Positions 5,426-12,454 of a stretch of DNA of 18,604 nucleotides are shown here, in pieces. The notes under the pieces were generated by a model. That model was not told the DNA's origin. It did not search any database and saw only the letters and a program-made list of their open reading frames with translations. Each line of letters opens with the position of its first letter. Positions within the stretch are counted from its first letter, which is position 1. The position numbers were made by a program, and so were the translations under genes. The stretch lies in NCBI GenBank assembly GCA_001781275.1, contig MFLH01000044.1, forward strand, positions 18,094 through 36,697, given 5' to 3'. This DNA comes from Candidatus Kaiserbacteria bacterium RIFCSPHIGHO2_02_FULL_54_11b (GTDB taxonomy: Bacteria > Patescibacteriota > Minisyncoccia > Phycocordibacterales > UBA2100).

Positions 5426-5455
5426 GGGCGCACGCGGATGATTCCGCGTGCGCCC
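5426..5455. terminator. Perfect 12-bp hairpin after the GNAT gene
   Basis: GGGCGCACGCGG (5426-5437) pairs perfectly with 5444-5455 around the loop ATGATT. It lies 12 nt after the GNAT stop and is the likely end of that operon, but neither strand has a T-tract, so it may be a weak terminator or an mRNA-stabilising structure. Confidence 0.5.
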
Positions 5456-5466
5456 AAACTTACTAA

Positions 5467-5475
5467 TGATATTCT
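5467..5475 (+). promoter_or_regulatory. Extended -10 promoter of the carbamoyltransferase gene
   Basis: TGA-TATTCT (hexamer 5470-5475) lies 13 nt before the ATG at 5489, giving an expected 5' leader of about 6-7 nt. No convincing -35 is visible, as is usual for extended -10 promoters. Confidence 0.5.
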
Positions 5476-5488
5476 ACACACATACAAT

Positions 5489-6439
5489 ATGAGACACCTT
5501 ATATCACTCAAAGAACAAAGCGCGGATGATATCCGGAACATCCTTACGATTGCCGCACTGCTCAAGAAAAAGTACCGCGCGGGCAAGCCGACTGATCTTT
5601 TGCGCGGCAAAACGCTCCTCATGTTCTTTCAAAAGGGTTCGACGCGGACACGCATTTCATTTGAGGCTGCTATGACGGAGCTCGGTGGCCACGCCATCTA
5701 CCTCGATGCCGCGAAGACGCAATTTGCCCTCGCCGATTTTCGTGACGAGATACGGGCCGCGATGCGCTTTGGGGATGTCCTCATGATGCGCCTTATGCGC
5801 GTGGAAGATGTAGCGCTTGCGGCATCATTCGATCAAATGCCGGTTATTGACGGCTGTAGTGAAAAATACCACCCCTGCCAAGCGCTCGGGGATATCCTTA
5901 CGATGGCGGAGCACTCGGGTGGCCTGAAGAAAGTCAAAAAAATCGCGTGGCTCGGCATTGAGAACAACGTGTCAAACACCCTGAAGCTCGCCTGCGCGAA
6001 GATCGGGATAGAGGTCGCACTTGTTACCCCAGAAAGAAATGCTGCGAGTGTGGACAGGGAATTAGATACGATGGCGAATGCGACCGGAAAAGTGAAAAAG
6101 GTTCTTGATATCAAGAAAGCCCTTCATGGAGCTGATTATGTCCATACCGATACGTGGATGGATACGGAATATTTCGAGAATGGAAAGCCAAAACCGGAAT
6201 TCGAAAAGGAGTATAAACGGCGCATGAAGGAATTCATGCCCTACCAGCTGAACGCTTCGCTTGTCGAAAAATATGCGCCGAAGGCGGGTATCATGCATTG
6301 CATGCCGATGCACGTAGGCTACGAGATCACACGCGATGCGATCGAACATCCGAATTCGGTCATCTTCGATCAGGCGGAGAATCGTAAGCACATACAAAAA
6401 GCAATCCTTTTGTGGTTGTTGGAGCGTCATAGGAGATAG
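5489..6439 (+). CDS. argF: Ornithine carbamoyltransferase-family protein with altered ornithine motif
   Basis: This 316-aa protein belongs to the aspartate/ornithine carbamoyltransferase family, which moves a carbamoyl group from carbamoyl phosphate to an amine. The carbamoyl-phosphate site STRTR is at 51-55, HPCQ at 128-131, and HCMP (OTC-type HCLP) at 270-273; ENRKH (297-301) fits the C-terminal helix. The ornithine loop, normally D-x-x-x-S-M-G, reads D-T-W-M-D-T-E at 221-227, and a Lys/Glu-rich stretch follows, so the second substrate may not be ornithine. Start ATG 5489 (MRHLISLKEQ) matches the usual OTC N-terminus; the frame extends 17 codons upstream through the hairpin, which I reject. 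It follows the AAK/GNAT operon, so an arginine-related role is plausible. Acetylornithine, putrescine or another amine are alternatives. Confidence 0.8.
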   Translation: MRHLISLKEQSADDIRNILTIAALLKKKYRAGKPTDLLRGKTLLMFFQKGSTRTRISFEAAMTELGGHAIYLDAAKTQFALADFRDEIRAAMRFGDVLMMRLMRVEDVALAASFDQMPVIDGCSEKYHPCQALGDILTMAEHSGGLKKVKKIAWLGIENNVSNTLKLACAKIGIEVALVTPERNAASVDRELDTMANATGKVKKVLDIKKALHGADYVHTDTWMDTEYFENGKPKPEFEKEYKRRMKEFMPYQLNASLVEKYAPKAGIMHCMPMHVGYEITRDAIEHPNSVIFDQAENRKHIQKAILLWLLERHRR

Positions 6440-6491
6440 ACTGCATTCCACAGTTTTTGATGCTTACACCGCTATACAGCGACGTTTTTTC

Positions 6492-6500
6492 TGATATAAT
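6492..6500 (+). promoter_or_regulatory. Extended -10 promoter of purF
   Basis: TGA-TATAAT (consensus hexamer 6495-6500) lies 12 nt before the purF ATG, so the 5' leader would be about 6 nt. No ribosome-binding site is present. Confidence 0.65.
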
Positions 6501-6512
6501 CCCTTCTTCTCT

Positions 6513-7979
6513 ATGGAACTACTTGGAGAAAAATGCGCGGTCTTCGGAGTCTATGGAAAAGGGCTCGAAGTCGCGCGACTCTCCTTTTTCGGCCTCTTCG
6601 CGCTTCAACATCGAGGGCAGGAGAGCGCGGGCATGGCCGTTGCCGATGGAGAGAGCATCACGCTCCACAAAGGCATGGGACTTGTCTCACAAGTCTTTAC
6701 CGAAGACCAAATACAGCAACTTAAGGGCCACATCAGTGTGGCCCATAATCGTTATTCGACGGCGGGCGGCTCGCACGTGAAGCACGCGCAACCGATGCTC
6801 GTCGCGGGCAAAGGCTCAGTCGAACGACCGGAAGACGCGCCGAGTGCCGGCATGTATCCGTACGTCTCGCTGCGCTCAGCGCCCGAAGACGATACGATAG
6901 CGCTCGTGCACAACGGCAATTTGCCGAGCACTACAGCACTTGCTGATTTCTTGCGTTCGAAAAAGATAGATTCTTCAGAATATTCCGATTCCCGCATGAT
7001 GGCAGAAGCGATCGGAGCTTTGATGCGTGAGGGCAAAGATCTCGAAGATGCGATCGTCGAAGTGTATCCTCTTATGACCGGTGCATTTTCGGTACTCATC
7101 ATGTCAAAAGACAAACTCATCGCCATCCGCGATGTCTGCGGCATCCGGCCGCTCTCGGTGGCACAGCTCAACGGCGGATACGTTATTGCGTCGGAGACAT
7201 GTGCCTACCCGACGATCGGTGCAGAATTTTTGCGCGAAATAAATCCCGGAGAGATGCTCGTGATTGATGAAAAAGGAATGCACACGCGCACACTAGGAAC
7301 CCCAAATCCAAAGCTCGACATATTCGAATTCGTCTACTTCGCACGCCCCGATAGCGAACTCCTTGGCACATCGGTCTATGAGGTGCGCAAGAATTTTGGT
7401 GTGCAATTGGCACGTGAAAATAAAATTGAAGCGGACGTAGTCATTCCCGTGCCCGAGACAGCGATTCCTTCGGCGGTGGGATTCTCGCGCACATCGGGAA
7501 TACCCATGGAGCTCGCGCTCGCCAAGAACCGATACATCCATCGGACCTTCATCCAGCCGGAACAGCACATCCGCGAGCAGGGCGTGAAGGCGAAACTGAC
7601 CCCAATCGTAAGCTCTATCAAAGGGAAGCGCGTCATCGTGATAGACGATTCTATCGTGCGCGGTACCACTTCGCGCCAGATCGTCGAGATGCTTTTTGAG
7701 GCAGGAGCTACTGAAGTGCATTTTCTCGTTGCCTCACCGCCGGTCAAATTCCCCGATTTTTATGGCATCGACACTCCCAAGCAGGAGACGCTCATCGCCG
7801 CGACGAAATCGGTGGAGGAGATAGAAAAATATCTTCGCGCAACATCACTACGGTACCTCTCGTACGAAGGTATGATCGCTGCAACCGGGTTGCCCGAATC
7901 AAGTTTCTCGACGTCGTGTTTCAATGGCGTCTATCCGATCGATATCCGCGAGCGCGCGAAAGAGGTCAAAAACGTTTGA
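6513..7979 (+). CDS. purF: Amidophosphoribosyltransferase
   Basis: This 488-aa enzyme transfers the glutamine amide to PRPP to form phosphoribosylamine, the first step of purine synthesis. The Ntn-hydrolase glutaminase domain is N-terminal; the likely nucleophile is Cys8 (KCAVFGVYG), which implies removal of a 7-residue propeptide. HRGQESAG (33-40) and the VHNGNL segment support this. The phosphoribosyltransferase domain has the PRPP loop VIVIDDSIVRGTTS around 374-387. Of the four Fe-S cysteines of the Bacillus-type enzyme, Cys230 (SETCA) and Cys469 (SCFNG) are kept, but the positions in PDFYGID (Asp415) and FSTSC (Ser466) have changed, so a cluster is unlikely. The start follows an extended -10 directly. 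No other pur gene is in the window. Confidence 0.93.
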   Translation: MELLGEKCAVFGVYGKGLEVARLSFFGLFALQHRGQESAGMAVADGESITLHKGMGLVSQVFTEDQIQQLKGHISVAHNRYSTAGGSHVKHAQPMLVAGKGSVERPEDAPSAGMYPYVSLRSAPEDDTIALVHNGNLPSTTALADFLRSKKIDSSEYSDSRMMAEAIGALMREGKDLEDAIVEVYPLMTGAFSVLIMSKDKLIAIRDVCGIRPLSVAQLNGGYVIASETCAYPTIGAEFLREINPGEMLVIDEKGMHTRTLGTPNPKLDIFEFVYFARPDSELLGTSVYEVRKNFGVQLARENKIEADVVIPVPETAIPSAVGFSRTSGIPMELALAKNRYIHRTFIQPEQHIREQGVKAKLTPIVSSIKGKRVIVIDDSIVRGTTSRQIVEMLFEAGATEVHFLVASPPVKFPDFYGIDTPKQETLIAATKSVEEIEKYLRATSLRYLSYEGMIAATGLPESSFSTSCFNGVYPIDIRERAKEVKNV

Positions 7980-7983
7980 TTTC

Positions 7984-8012
7984 TCGACAAACCCTGTTTT
8001 TTTCTGTAGTCT
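7984..8012 (+). promoter_or_regulatory. Promoter of the M29 aminopeptidase gene
   Basis: The -35 TCGACA (7984-7989), a 17-bp spacer and the -10 TAGTCT (8007-8012) are followed by exactly 6 nt and the ATG at 8019. Transcription would start on the A of the start codon. Confidence 0.5.
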
Positions 8013-8018
8013 TCTCGA

Positions 8019-9269
8019 ATGTCATCCAGCAAACCGTATCTGCCGAGCGAGAAAATTTTGAAAAAGTACGCCGACGTGATGGTAAATTTCGCGCTCAATC
8101 GCGGGAGGGGCATCGAGAAGGGCGACGTCGTGCGGGTCTCATCGAGCGAATCGGCCAAACCACTCTTCATCGCCATTTGCAATGCAGTAGTTGACGCAGG
8201 TGGGCACGTGCTCTCGCACTACGGGCCCGATGAGGAACAGGGCGATAAGCGTCGCAACATTTCCGTCTCCCGCTATTTTTATGAGAACGCATCCGAAGAG
8301 CAGATACAGTTCTTGCCGGCAAAATACCTCAAAGGCGTCGTCGATCAGATGGACCACTCGCTTTTCATTCTCGCCGAGAAAGACCCTCATGCGCTGAAAG
8401 GGGTGGACCCGAAAAAGATCATGATGCGTGGCAAAGCGCTGAAACCGTTTGTGGATTGGCGGCACAAGAAAGAATGGGCGGGGAAATTCTCATGGACTAT
8501 TTGCATGTACGGCACTCCCGCGATGGCGCGCGAAGCCGGCCTTTCGGAAAAGGAGTACTGGGACCAGATCATCAAAGCGTGTTTTCTCGATCACAAAAAT
8601 CCGATTGCCAAGTGGAAGCAGGTCTACCGCGAGATAGAGCAATTCAAGAAAAAGCTCAACGTTCTGACGCCGAAGATGAAATACATCCATGCGGTCGGCC
8701 CCGACATGGACATGAAATTCACCATCGGCGAAAAGCGCCAGTGGCTCGCGGGGCGCGGATACAACATGCCGAGCTTCGAGATATTTACCTCACCTGATTG
8801 GCGCTGCACGAATGGCTGGATACGATTCAATCAACCGCTCTATCGGTACTCCAACAAGATCACCGGCATCCAGCTGTGGTTCAAAAAGGGCAAGGTCGTC
8901 AAAAGCTCGGCCAAGACCAACGAGAAGCTCTTGAGAGAAATGATAGCGACCGAGGGCGCGAATAAAATCGGCGAATATTCGCTCACCGATGGCAGGCACT
9001 CGCGTATCACGAAATTCATGGCGGAGACGCTTTATGATGAGAACATGGGCGGGCCTTTTGGCAACACACATCTTGCGCTCGGCATGTCGTATCGCGATAC
9101 GTTCTCGGGCAACGTCGCCAAACTCACCGACAAACAAGCCAAGGCGCTCGGCTTCAACGACTCATCGGTACACACCGACATCATCTCGACGACGCGTCGC
9201 ACCGTGACCGCGCATCTGAAAGACGGCTCAAAGAAGATTATTTACAAGGACGGAAAATTTGTACTATAG
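8019..9269 (+). CDS. M29-family metallo-aminopeptidase
   Basis: This 416-aa protein fits the thermophilic aminopeptidase family M29 (AmpS, PepS, aminopeptidase T), cytosolic enzymes that release N-terminal residues from peptides with two metal ions. Likely metal ligands are Glu254 in NMPSFEIFTSPDW, Glu319 in KIGEYSL, His351 in FGNTHLALG, and His385 and Asp387 in SSVHTDII, each at the place the family expects. Length is typical. The start at 8019 is supported by a promoter ending 6 nt upstream and the lack of any ribosome-binding site. The histidine phosphatase gene begins 4 nt after its stop, yet may have its own -10 box in the last codons here. Precise substrate preference cannot be deduced. 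Confidence 0.85.
   Translation: MSSSKPYLPSEKILKKYADVMVNFALNRGRGIEKGDVVRVSSSESAKPLFIAICNAVVDAGGHVLSHYGPDEEQGDKRRNISVSRYFYENASEEQIQFLPAKYLKGVVDQMDHSLFILAEKDPHALKGVDPKKIMMRGKALKPFVDWRHKKEWAGKFSWTICMYGTPAMAREAGLSEKEYWDQIIKACFLDHKNPIAKWKQVYREIEQFKKKLNVLTPKMKYIHAVGPDMDMKFTIGEKRQWLAGRGYNMPSFEIFTSPDWRCTNGWIRFNQPLYRYSNKITGIQLWFKKGKVVKSSAKTNEKLLREMIATEGANKIGEYSLTDGRHSRITKFMAETLYDENMGGPFGNTHLALGMSYRDTFSGNVAKLTDKQAKALGFNDSSVHTDIISTTRRTVTAHLKDGSKKIIYKDGKFVL
9241..9267 (+). promoter_or_regulatory. Possible promoter of the histidine phosphatase gene
   Basis: TTTACA (9241-9246) and TACTAT (9262-9267) are separated by 15 bp, and the -10 lies 5 nt before the ATG at 9273. The elements fall inside the last codons of the aminopeptidase gene. 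The spacing is short, so read-through from upstream may matter more. Confidence 0.35.
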
Positions 9270-9272
9270 AAA

Positions 9273-9932
9273 ATGAAGACCATCTACCTCGTACGGCATG
9301 GAGAGAGTGAGAACAACGCTTCGGGCACCTATAACACGCCTGATGCGCCGCTTTCCGAGCGGGGAAGGGCGCAGGCGGAAGAAATCGCCGCGCGGTGTTC
9401 AAAACTTCCGATCGACGCAATCGTTTCGAGTACCATCGTCCGGGCAAATGACACTGCAGAGGTGATAAGCGCTCGTATCGGGAAGCCCATCGAATTTTCG
9501 GACCTCTTTTTGGAGCGTCGGATGGCTTCAAGTCTACAAGGCCGCTTACGGAAAGATCCGGATGTCTTGCAGGCGATGAGTGAGATCAATGCCAACCTCG
9601 AAGTGCCGGGATACCGATACGAAGACGGTGAGAATTTTGAAGATTTGAAAGAACGTGTACTTGCGAGCCTGAAGTATCTTGAGGAAAGGTCCGAAGAGAA
9701 TATTCTTGTCGTCACGCACGGCTTTTTTATGCACATCATTGCGGCAGCCGTTATCTTTGGCGAAGAACTCTCAGGCGCTGAATGCCGGAAGATATTTCGA
9801 GGTCTGCAGGTAATGCGCAACACGGGCATTACCGTGTTGGCTTTTGAGGACGACGATGTACGCAACAGTATCGACGGGCTCGGCTCCCGCTGGCAGCTAC
9901 GGGTGTGGAACGACCACGCGCACCTCGGATAG
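9273..9932 (+). CDS. Histidine phosphatase (phosphoglycerate mutase-like) family protein
   Basis: This 219-aa cytosolic protein opens with the phosphohistidine motif YLVRHGESENN (catalytic His9) and has the second active-site His149 in VVTHGFF. LSERGRAQAEEIAARC and IVSSTIVRANDTAEVI fit the core fold of branch-1 histidine phosphatases. Members act as cofactor-dependent phosphoglycerate mutases or as phosphatases on sugar phosphates, nucleotides or cobalamin intermediates. This protein is shorter than GpmA (about 250 aa) and has a divergent C-terminus, so a phosphatase is more likely than a glycolytic mutase. It follows the aminopeptidase by 3 nt between stop and start. The physiological substrate is not known. 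Confidence 0.85.
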   Translation: MKTIYLVRHGESENNASGTYNTPDAPLSERGRAQAEEIAARCSKLPIDAIVSSTIVRANDTAEVISARIGKPIEFSDLFLERRMASSLQGRLRKDPDVLQAMSEINANLEVPGYRYEDGENFEDLKERVLASLKYLEERSEENILVVTHGFFMHIIAAAVIFGEELSGAECRKIFRGLQVMRNTGITVLAFEDDDVRNSIDGLGSRWQLRVWNDHAHLG

Positions 9933-9935
9933 GCG

Positions 9936-9944
9936 TGGTACCAT
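9936..9944 (+). promoter_or_regulatory. Extended -10 promoter of the ECF S-component-like gene
   Basis: TGG-TACCAT (hexamer 9939-9944) lies 9 nt before the ATG at 9954. It closely resembles TGGTACCCT of the arginine-leader promoter. No clear -35 is seen. Confidence 0.45.
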
Positions 9945-9953
9945 AGTATTCCT

Positions 9954-10502
9954 ATGAACTTCTCGATATCAAGCGGGACGCTCAAATTCGTGATCGGCTG
10001 GGCCGCCGTTTTCCTTTTCCGTCTCATACCATTTCGCCCGCCGAATTTCGAGCCGATGCTTAGCGTCGTGATGCCATTCTCGAAGCGCTACGGCATCTTG
10101 GGCAGCTTTCTTTTCGGTTTTCTCGGCATCGTCTTCTACGACGCAGTCACCAGTGGATGGGGGAGCTGGACCGCTGTCACCGCGGTGTGTTACGGACTTC
10201 TCGGTATCGCAGCGCACCTCTTTTTCAAGCATCGCGATGCGTCGGTCAAGAATTTCCTTCTCTTCGGCATTCCTGCGACGCTTGTCTACGACGCTGTCAC
10301 GATGCTCATCGGTCCGGTATTTGCAAATCAGCCCCTTGTTGCCGCTCTGGTCGGCCAAATATCCTTTACGCTCATGCACCTTTTGGGCACCATTGTCTTC
10401 TCGGTACTCCTCTCGCCCGCCCTGTATCGCTGGGTGGTGCAGAACGAGCGGTTTGAGCTCTCATTCTTGCGCACCACGTCCGTTGCGGCCGCAGAAAAGT
10501 AG
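9954..10502 (+). CDS. Integral membrane protein, probable ECF-transporter S-component
   Basis: This 182-aa protein has about five or six hydrophobic segments (roughly residues 10-25, 45-63, 68-85, 97-115 and 125-155). The pattern of small, glycine-rich helices and the stretch GSFLFGFLGIVFYDAVTSGWGSW resemble substrate-binding S-components of energy-coupling factor vitamin transporters, where a vitamin or precursor is bound and imported with a shared ATPase module. No ECF ATPase or T-component is in the window, so it would depend on a module encoded elsewhere. The short N-terminal RLIPFRPPNFEPML is unusual for the family. The start fits the extended -10 at 9936-9944. Substrate unknown; an unrelated membrane protein is possible. 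Confidence 0.5.
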   Translation: MNFSISSGTLKFVIGWAAVFLFRLIPFRPPNFEPMLSVVMPFSKRYGILGSFLFGFLGIVFYDAVTSGWGSWTAVTAVCYGLLGIAAHLFFKHRDASVKNFLLFGIPATLVYDAVTMLIGPVFANQPLVAALVGQISFTLMHLLGTIVFSVLLSPALYRWVVQNERFELSFLRTTSVAAAEK

Positions 10503-10510
10503 CGTACACT
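10483..10510 (+). promoter_or_regulatory. Promoter of pyrB
   Basis: TTGCGG (10483-10488), a 16-bp spacer and TACACT (10505-10510) precede the pyrB ATG by 8 nt. The -35 is inside the end of the upstream membrane protein gene. The layout matches the leader promoters at 2949 and 4161, but no attenuator structure is present. Confidence 0.45.
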
Positions 10511-10518
10511 TTCCTACG

Positions 10519-11424
10519 ATGCAACACCTTGTCGAGACGCAGCAGTTTGATCGCGAGGCCCTCAAGCGTCTGTTTGATCTCGCTTCGTCTTTCGAAGGCA
10601 AGCGCGACGAATCTCTAAAAGGTAAAATACTTGCCTCACTTTTTTTTGCACCTTCAACGAGGACACGTCTCTCGTTCGAGTCGGCAATGATGCGGCTCGG
10701 AGGCAACGTGATCTCGATGGAAAATGCGAGCGAGTCGTCCTCGTCGACCAAGGGTGAAACGATCGAAGACACTATCCGAATCGTTGATAATTATGCGGAT
10801 GGTATTGTGTTACGCCATTCCGAAGTCGGCACAGCGGCTCGTGCGGCGGCAGTATCCGAGGTCCCCATCATCAACGGAGGCGATGGAATTGGCCAGCATC
10901 CGACGCAGGCATTTCTCGATCTCTACACGATCCAGCGTGAGATCGGTCGTACCGATGATTTTCACATTGCATTCGTGGGCAACCTTGCCTACTACCGCTC
11001 GGCGCGTTCACTGGCGTACCTGCTCGGCAAATACAACAACGTCCGGATGACGTTTGTCTCCGGGCCGGAGTTGGCGATGAAAGATGACGTAAAAGAATAC
11101 CTCAAGGAGAACAACGTCCAGTTTGACGAAACGGAGGATCTGGAAAGTGCCATGCAGGTTGCCGATGTCGTGTATCAGACGCGCGTTGCGGAAGAGTGGA
11201 TCCCCAATCACGATGACTACACGAAGTTACGGGACAAATACATCATCACGCGCCCGTTAACGGATCACATGAAAGATGGGGCTATTCTCATTCATCCGCT
11301 GCCACGCGCAGGCGAGATCGAACCGGAGGTAGATGACTCACCGCACGCAGTCTATTTCAAACAAGCGGGGTACGGTGTCTTGGTGCGCATGGCGCTTTTG
11401 AAAACTCTGCTTGCGGCAGAGTAG
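10519..11424 (+). CDS. pyrB: Aspartate carbamoyltransferase catalytic subunit
   Basis: This 301-aa enzyme joins carbamoyl phosphate and aspartate in pyrimidine synthesis. The carbamoyl-phosphate loop PSTRTR is at 45-50, the mobile SSTKGET loop at 75-81, HPTQ at 127-130, YQTR at 219-222, and the aspartate loop HPLPR at 259-263, so all active-site motifs of a true ATCase are intact. Length is usual. The ATG at 10519 is chosen because it begins the conserved N-terminal region and lies 8 nt after a -10 box; the frame is open 122 codons further upstream but that overlaps the membrane protein gene. No regulatory subunit pyrI and no other pyr gene are nearby. Its 3' end contains the probable terminator of the convergent operon. 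Confidence 0.94.
   Translation: MQHLVETQQFDREALKRLFDLASSFEGKRDESLKGKILASLFFAPSTRTRLSFESAMMRLGGNVISMENASESSSSTKGETIEDTIRIVDNYADGIVLRHSEVGTAARAAAVSEVPIINGGDGIGQHPTQAFLDLYTIQREIGRTDDFHIAFVGNLAYYRSARSLAYLLGKYNNVRMTFVSGPELAMKDDVKEYLKENNVQFDETEDLESAMQVADVVYQTRVAEEWIPNHDDYTKLRDKYIITRPLTDHMKDGAILIHPLPRAGEIEPEVDDSPHAVYFKQAGYGVLVRMALLKTLLAAE
11398..11422 (-). terminator. Probable terminator of the dgkA-PAP2 operon
   Basis: On the minus strand the 7-bp stem ACTCTGC/GCAGAGT (11404-11410 with 11416-11422, loop of 5) is followed by TTTC. It lies inside the 3' end of the convergent pyrB gene, about 16 nt past the PAP2 stop. The T-tract is short. Confidence 0.4.
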
Positions 11425-11437
11425 AGGAGTACGATGC

Positions 11438-11983
11438 TTATCGTTCGATTTTTTTGGCCACGACGCTTCCGATCCACGCAAACACGCCACCTACAAGAAG
11501 CCCGGCGATGACATCGCTTAGGTAATGCAGGCCCAAGTACAGGCGGCTGAAGACGATAAGAGCGATAAGCGTCACGAACACAAGAACAAGGCCGTTACGC
11601 TTATATCCGGCCGGCATCATACGCCACGCAAAGTAGGTAAGAGAGCCATACAGCGCTGCTGCAAGCGTCGCGTGCCCGCTCGGAAATGAGTATCCCGTCT
11701 CAATATATGCTTGGTACATTGCCTCGGGGCGGGCGCGATGCACGATTTCTTTCAAGCCGAGGGTGGTTGCTCCGGCACCCAATACACTCACCGCAAGAGC
11801 GATCGCATACGCGATTTTGTGCCGAAGCGCGAGGACGAGTGCGATGCAAAGACCGATACCACAAACAAAGATAGTACTACCGAGTTCGCTGATATTGATG
11901 AAGACAAGAGTGGTTGCAAGGTCGCGGTGCGCAAAAAGGTACTCGAGCAGTGATTGGTCGAGTGAAGTAACGAATGTACTCAT
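11438..11983 (-). CDS. PAP2-family membrane phosphatase (probable undecaprenyl-diphosphatase)
   Basis: This 181-aa membrane protein has the three phosphatase motifs of the PAP2 superfamily: K-x6-R-P at 78-86 (KEIVHRARP), PSGH at 101-104, and S-R-x5-H at 146-153 with Asp157 after it. About five membrane helices are visible. Members remove phosphate from lipid phosphates outside the membrane. The start codon overlaps the dgkA stop (ATGA), so the two are translationally coupled, and together they would interconvert undecaprenol species: the kinase makes undecaprenyl phosphate and the phosphatase recycles the diphosphate. The start at 11983 is set by this overlap and a normal length; the frame is open upstream across dgkA. 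A phosphatidylglycerophosphate phosphatase role is an alternative. Confidence 0.85.
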   Translation of the reverse strand: MSTFVTSLDQSLLEYLFAHRDLATTLVFINISELGSTIFVCGIGLCIALVLALRHKIAYAIALAVSVLGAGATTLGLKEIVHRARPEAMYQAYIETGYSFPSGHATLAAALYGSLTYFAWRMMPAGYKRNGLVLVFVTLIALIVFSRLYLGLHYLSDVIAGLLVGGVFAWIGSVVAKKIER

Positions 11984-12342
11984 GAGAGAGCTGTGAGGTG
12001 GGGGATAAAGATAACGAGGCCGACGACAAGGGCGGCACACAAGACCAGCACTGAAGCTCCGGAGCCGATGTCTTTTATCTTGCCGATCCGAAAATGCTCC
12101 TCGGGCGTCACATGGTCGCACAACTCCTCGATAGCGGTGTTCAATGCTTCGACGGCTAGTACCGTGCCGATGGTGAGGACAACGATGAGGAATTCAATGC
12201 GGGAAATTTCCAAGAAGTACGAGAGTACGAGAGTCACGGTACCGCAGAGTGCGAGGACCTTAAAACTCAATTCCTCTTGAAAGAGAAGAACGATCGCCCG
12301 CAGCGAGGGTCGTATATTCTGTATCTTTTTCTGGAATGACAT
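11980..12342 (-). CDS. dgkA: Diacylglycerol kinase / undecaprenol kinase
   Basis: This 120-aa protein matches the small trimeric membrane kinase family DgkA. The signature EALNTAIEEL lies at 65-74 with Glu65, Asn68 and Glu72 conserved, Lys90-Asp91 in IKDIGSGAS follows, and an early Glu pair is at 23-24. Three membrane helices (about 28-44, 50-66 and 95-114) fit the family. In bacteria without phospholipid turnover of the enteric type this enzyme usually phosphorylates undecaprenol. The minus-strand start at 12342 lies 6 nt after a TATACT box, so the message would be leaderless. It is the first gene of a two-gene operon with the PAP2 phosphatase. Confidence 0.9.
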   Translation of the reverse strand: MSFQKKIQNIRPSLRAIVLLFQEELSFKVLALCGTVTLVLSYFLEISRIEFLIVVLTIGTVLAVEALNTAIEELCDHVTPEEHFRIGKIKDIGSGASVLVLCAALVVGLVIFIPHLTALS

Positions 12343-12348
12343 ACCGAC

Positions 12349-12354
12349 AGTATA
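12349..12354 (-). promoter_or_regulatory. -10 box of dgkA
   Basis: On the minus strand TATACT is followed by GTCGGT and then the dgkA ATG, so transcription should start at the start codon. No good -35 was found. Confidence 0.5.
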
Positions 12355-12419
12355 CCCGAGGAGGGGAGCGGGACCATACGCTCGGAGCATCCCTATCCAC
12401 AGCGGCGTCATATTCACTA

Positions 12420-12448
12420 TTGCAAGAAACTTGCGTTTGGGATATTCT
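12420..12448 (+). promoter_or_regulatory. Promoter of the Fur-family gene with overlapping palindrome
   Basis: TTGCAA (12420-12425), a 17-bp spacer and TATTCT (12443-12448) precede a GTG codon at 12455 by exactly 6 nt. The inverted repeat GCAAG-AAA-CTTGC (12422-12434) overlaps the -35 and the spacer and could be an operator. Confidence 0.6.
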
Positions 12449-12454
12449 CCCTCT

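Noticed and set aside
5438..5488. 17-codon upstream start of the OTC-like protein at ATG 5438
   Set aside because: This ATG is in the loop of the 12-bp hairpin and upstream of the -10 box; the conserved OTC N-terminus begins at 5489.
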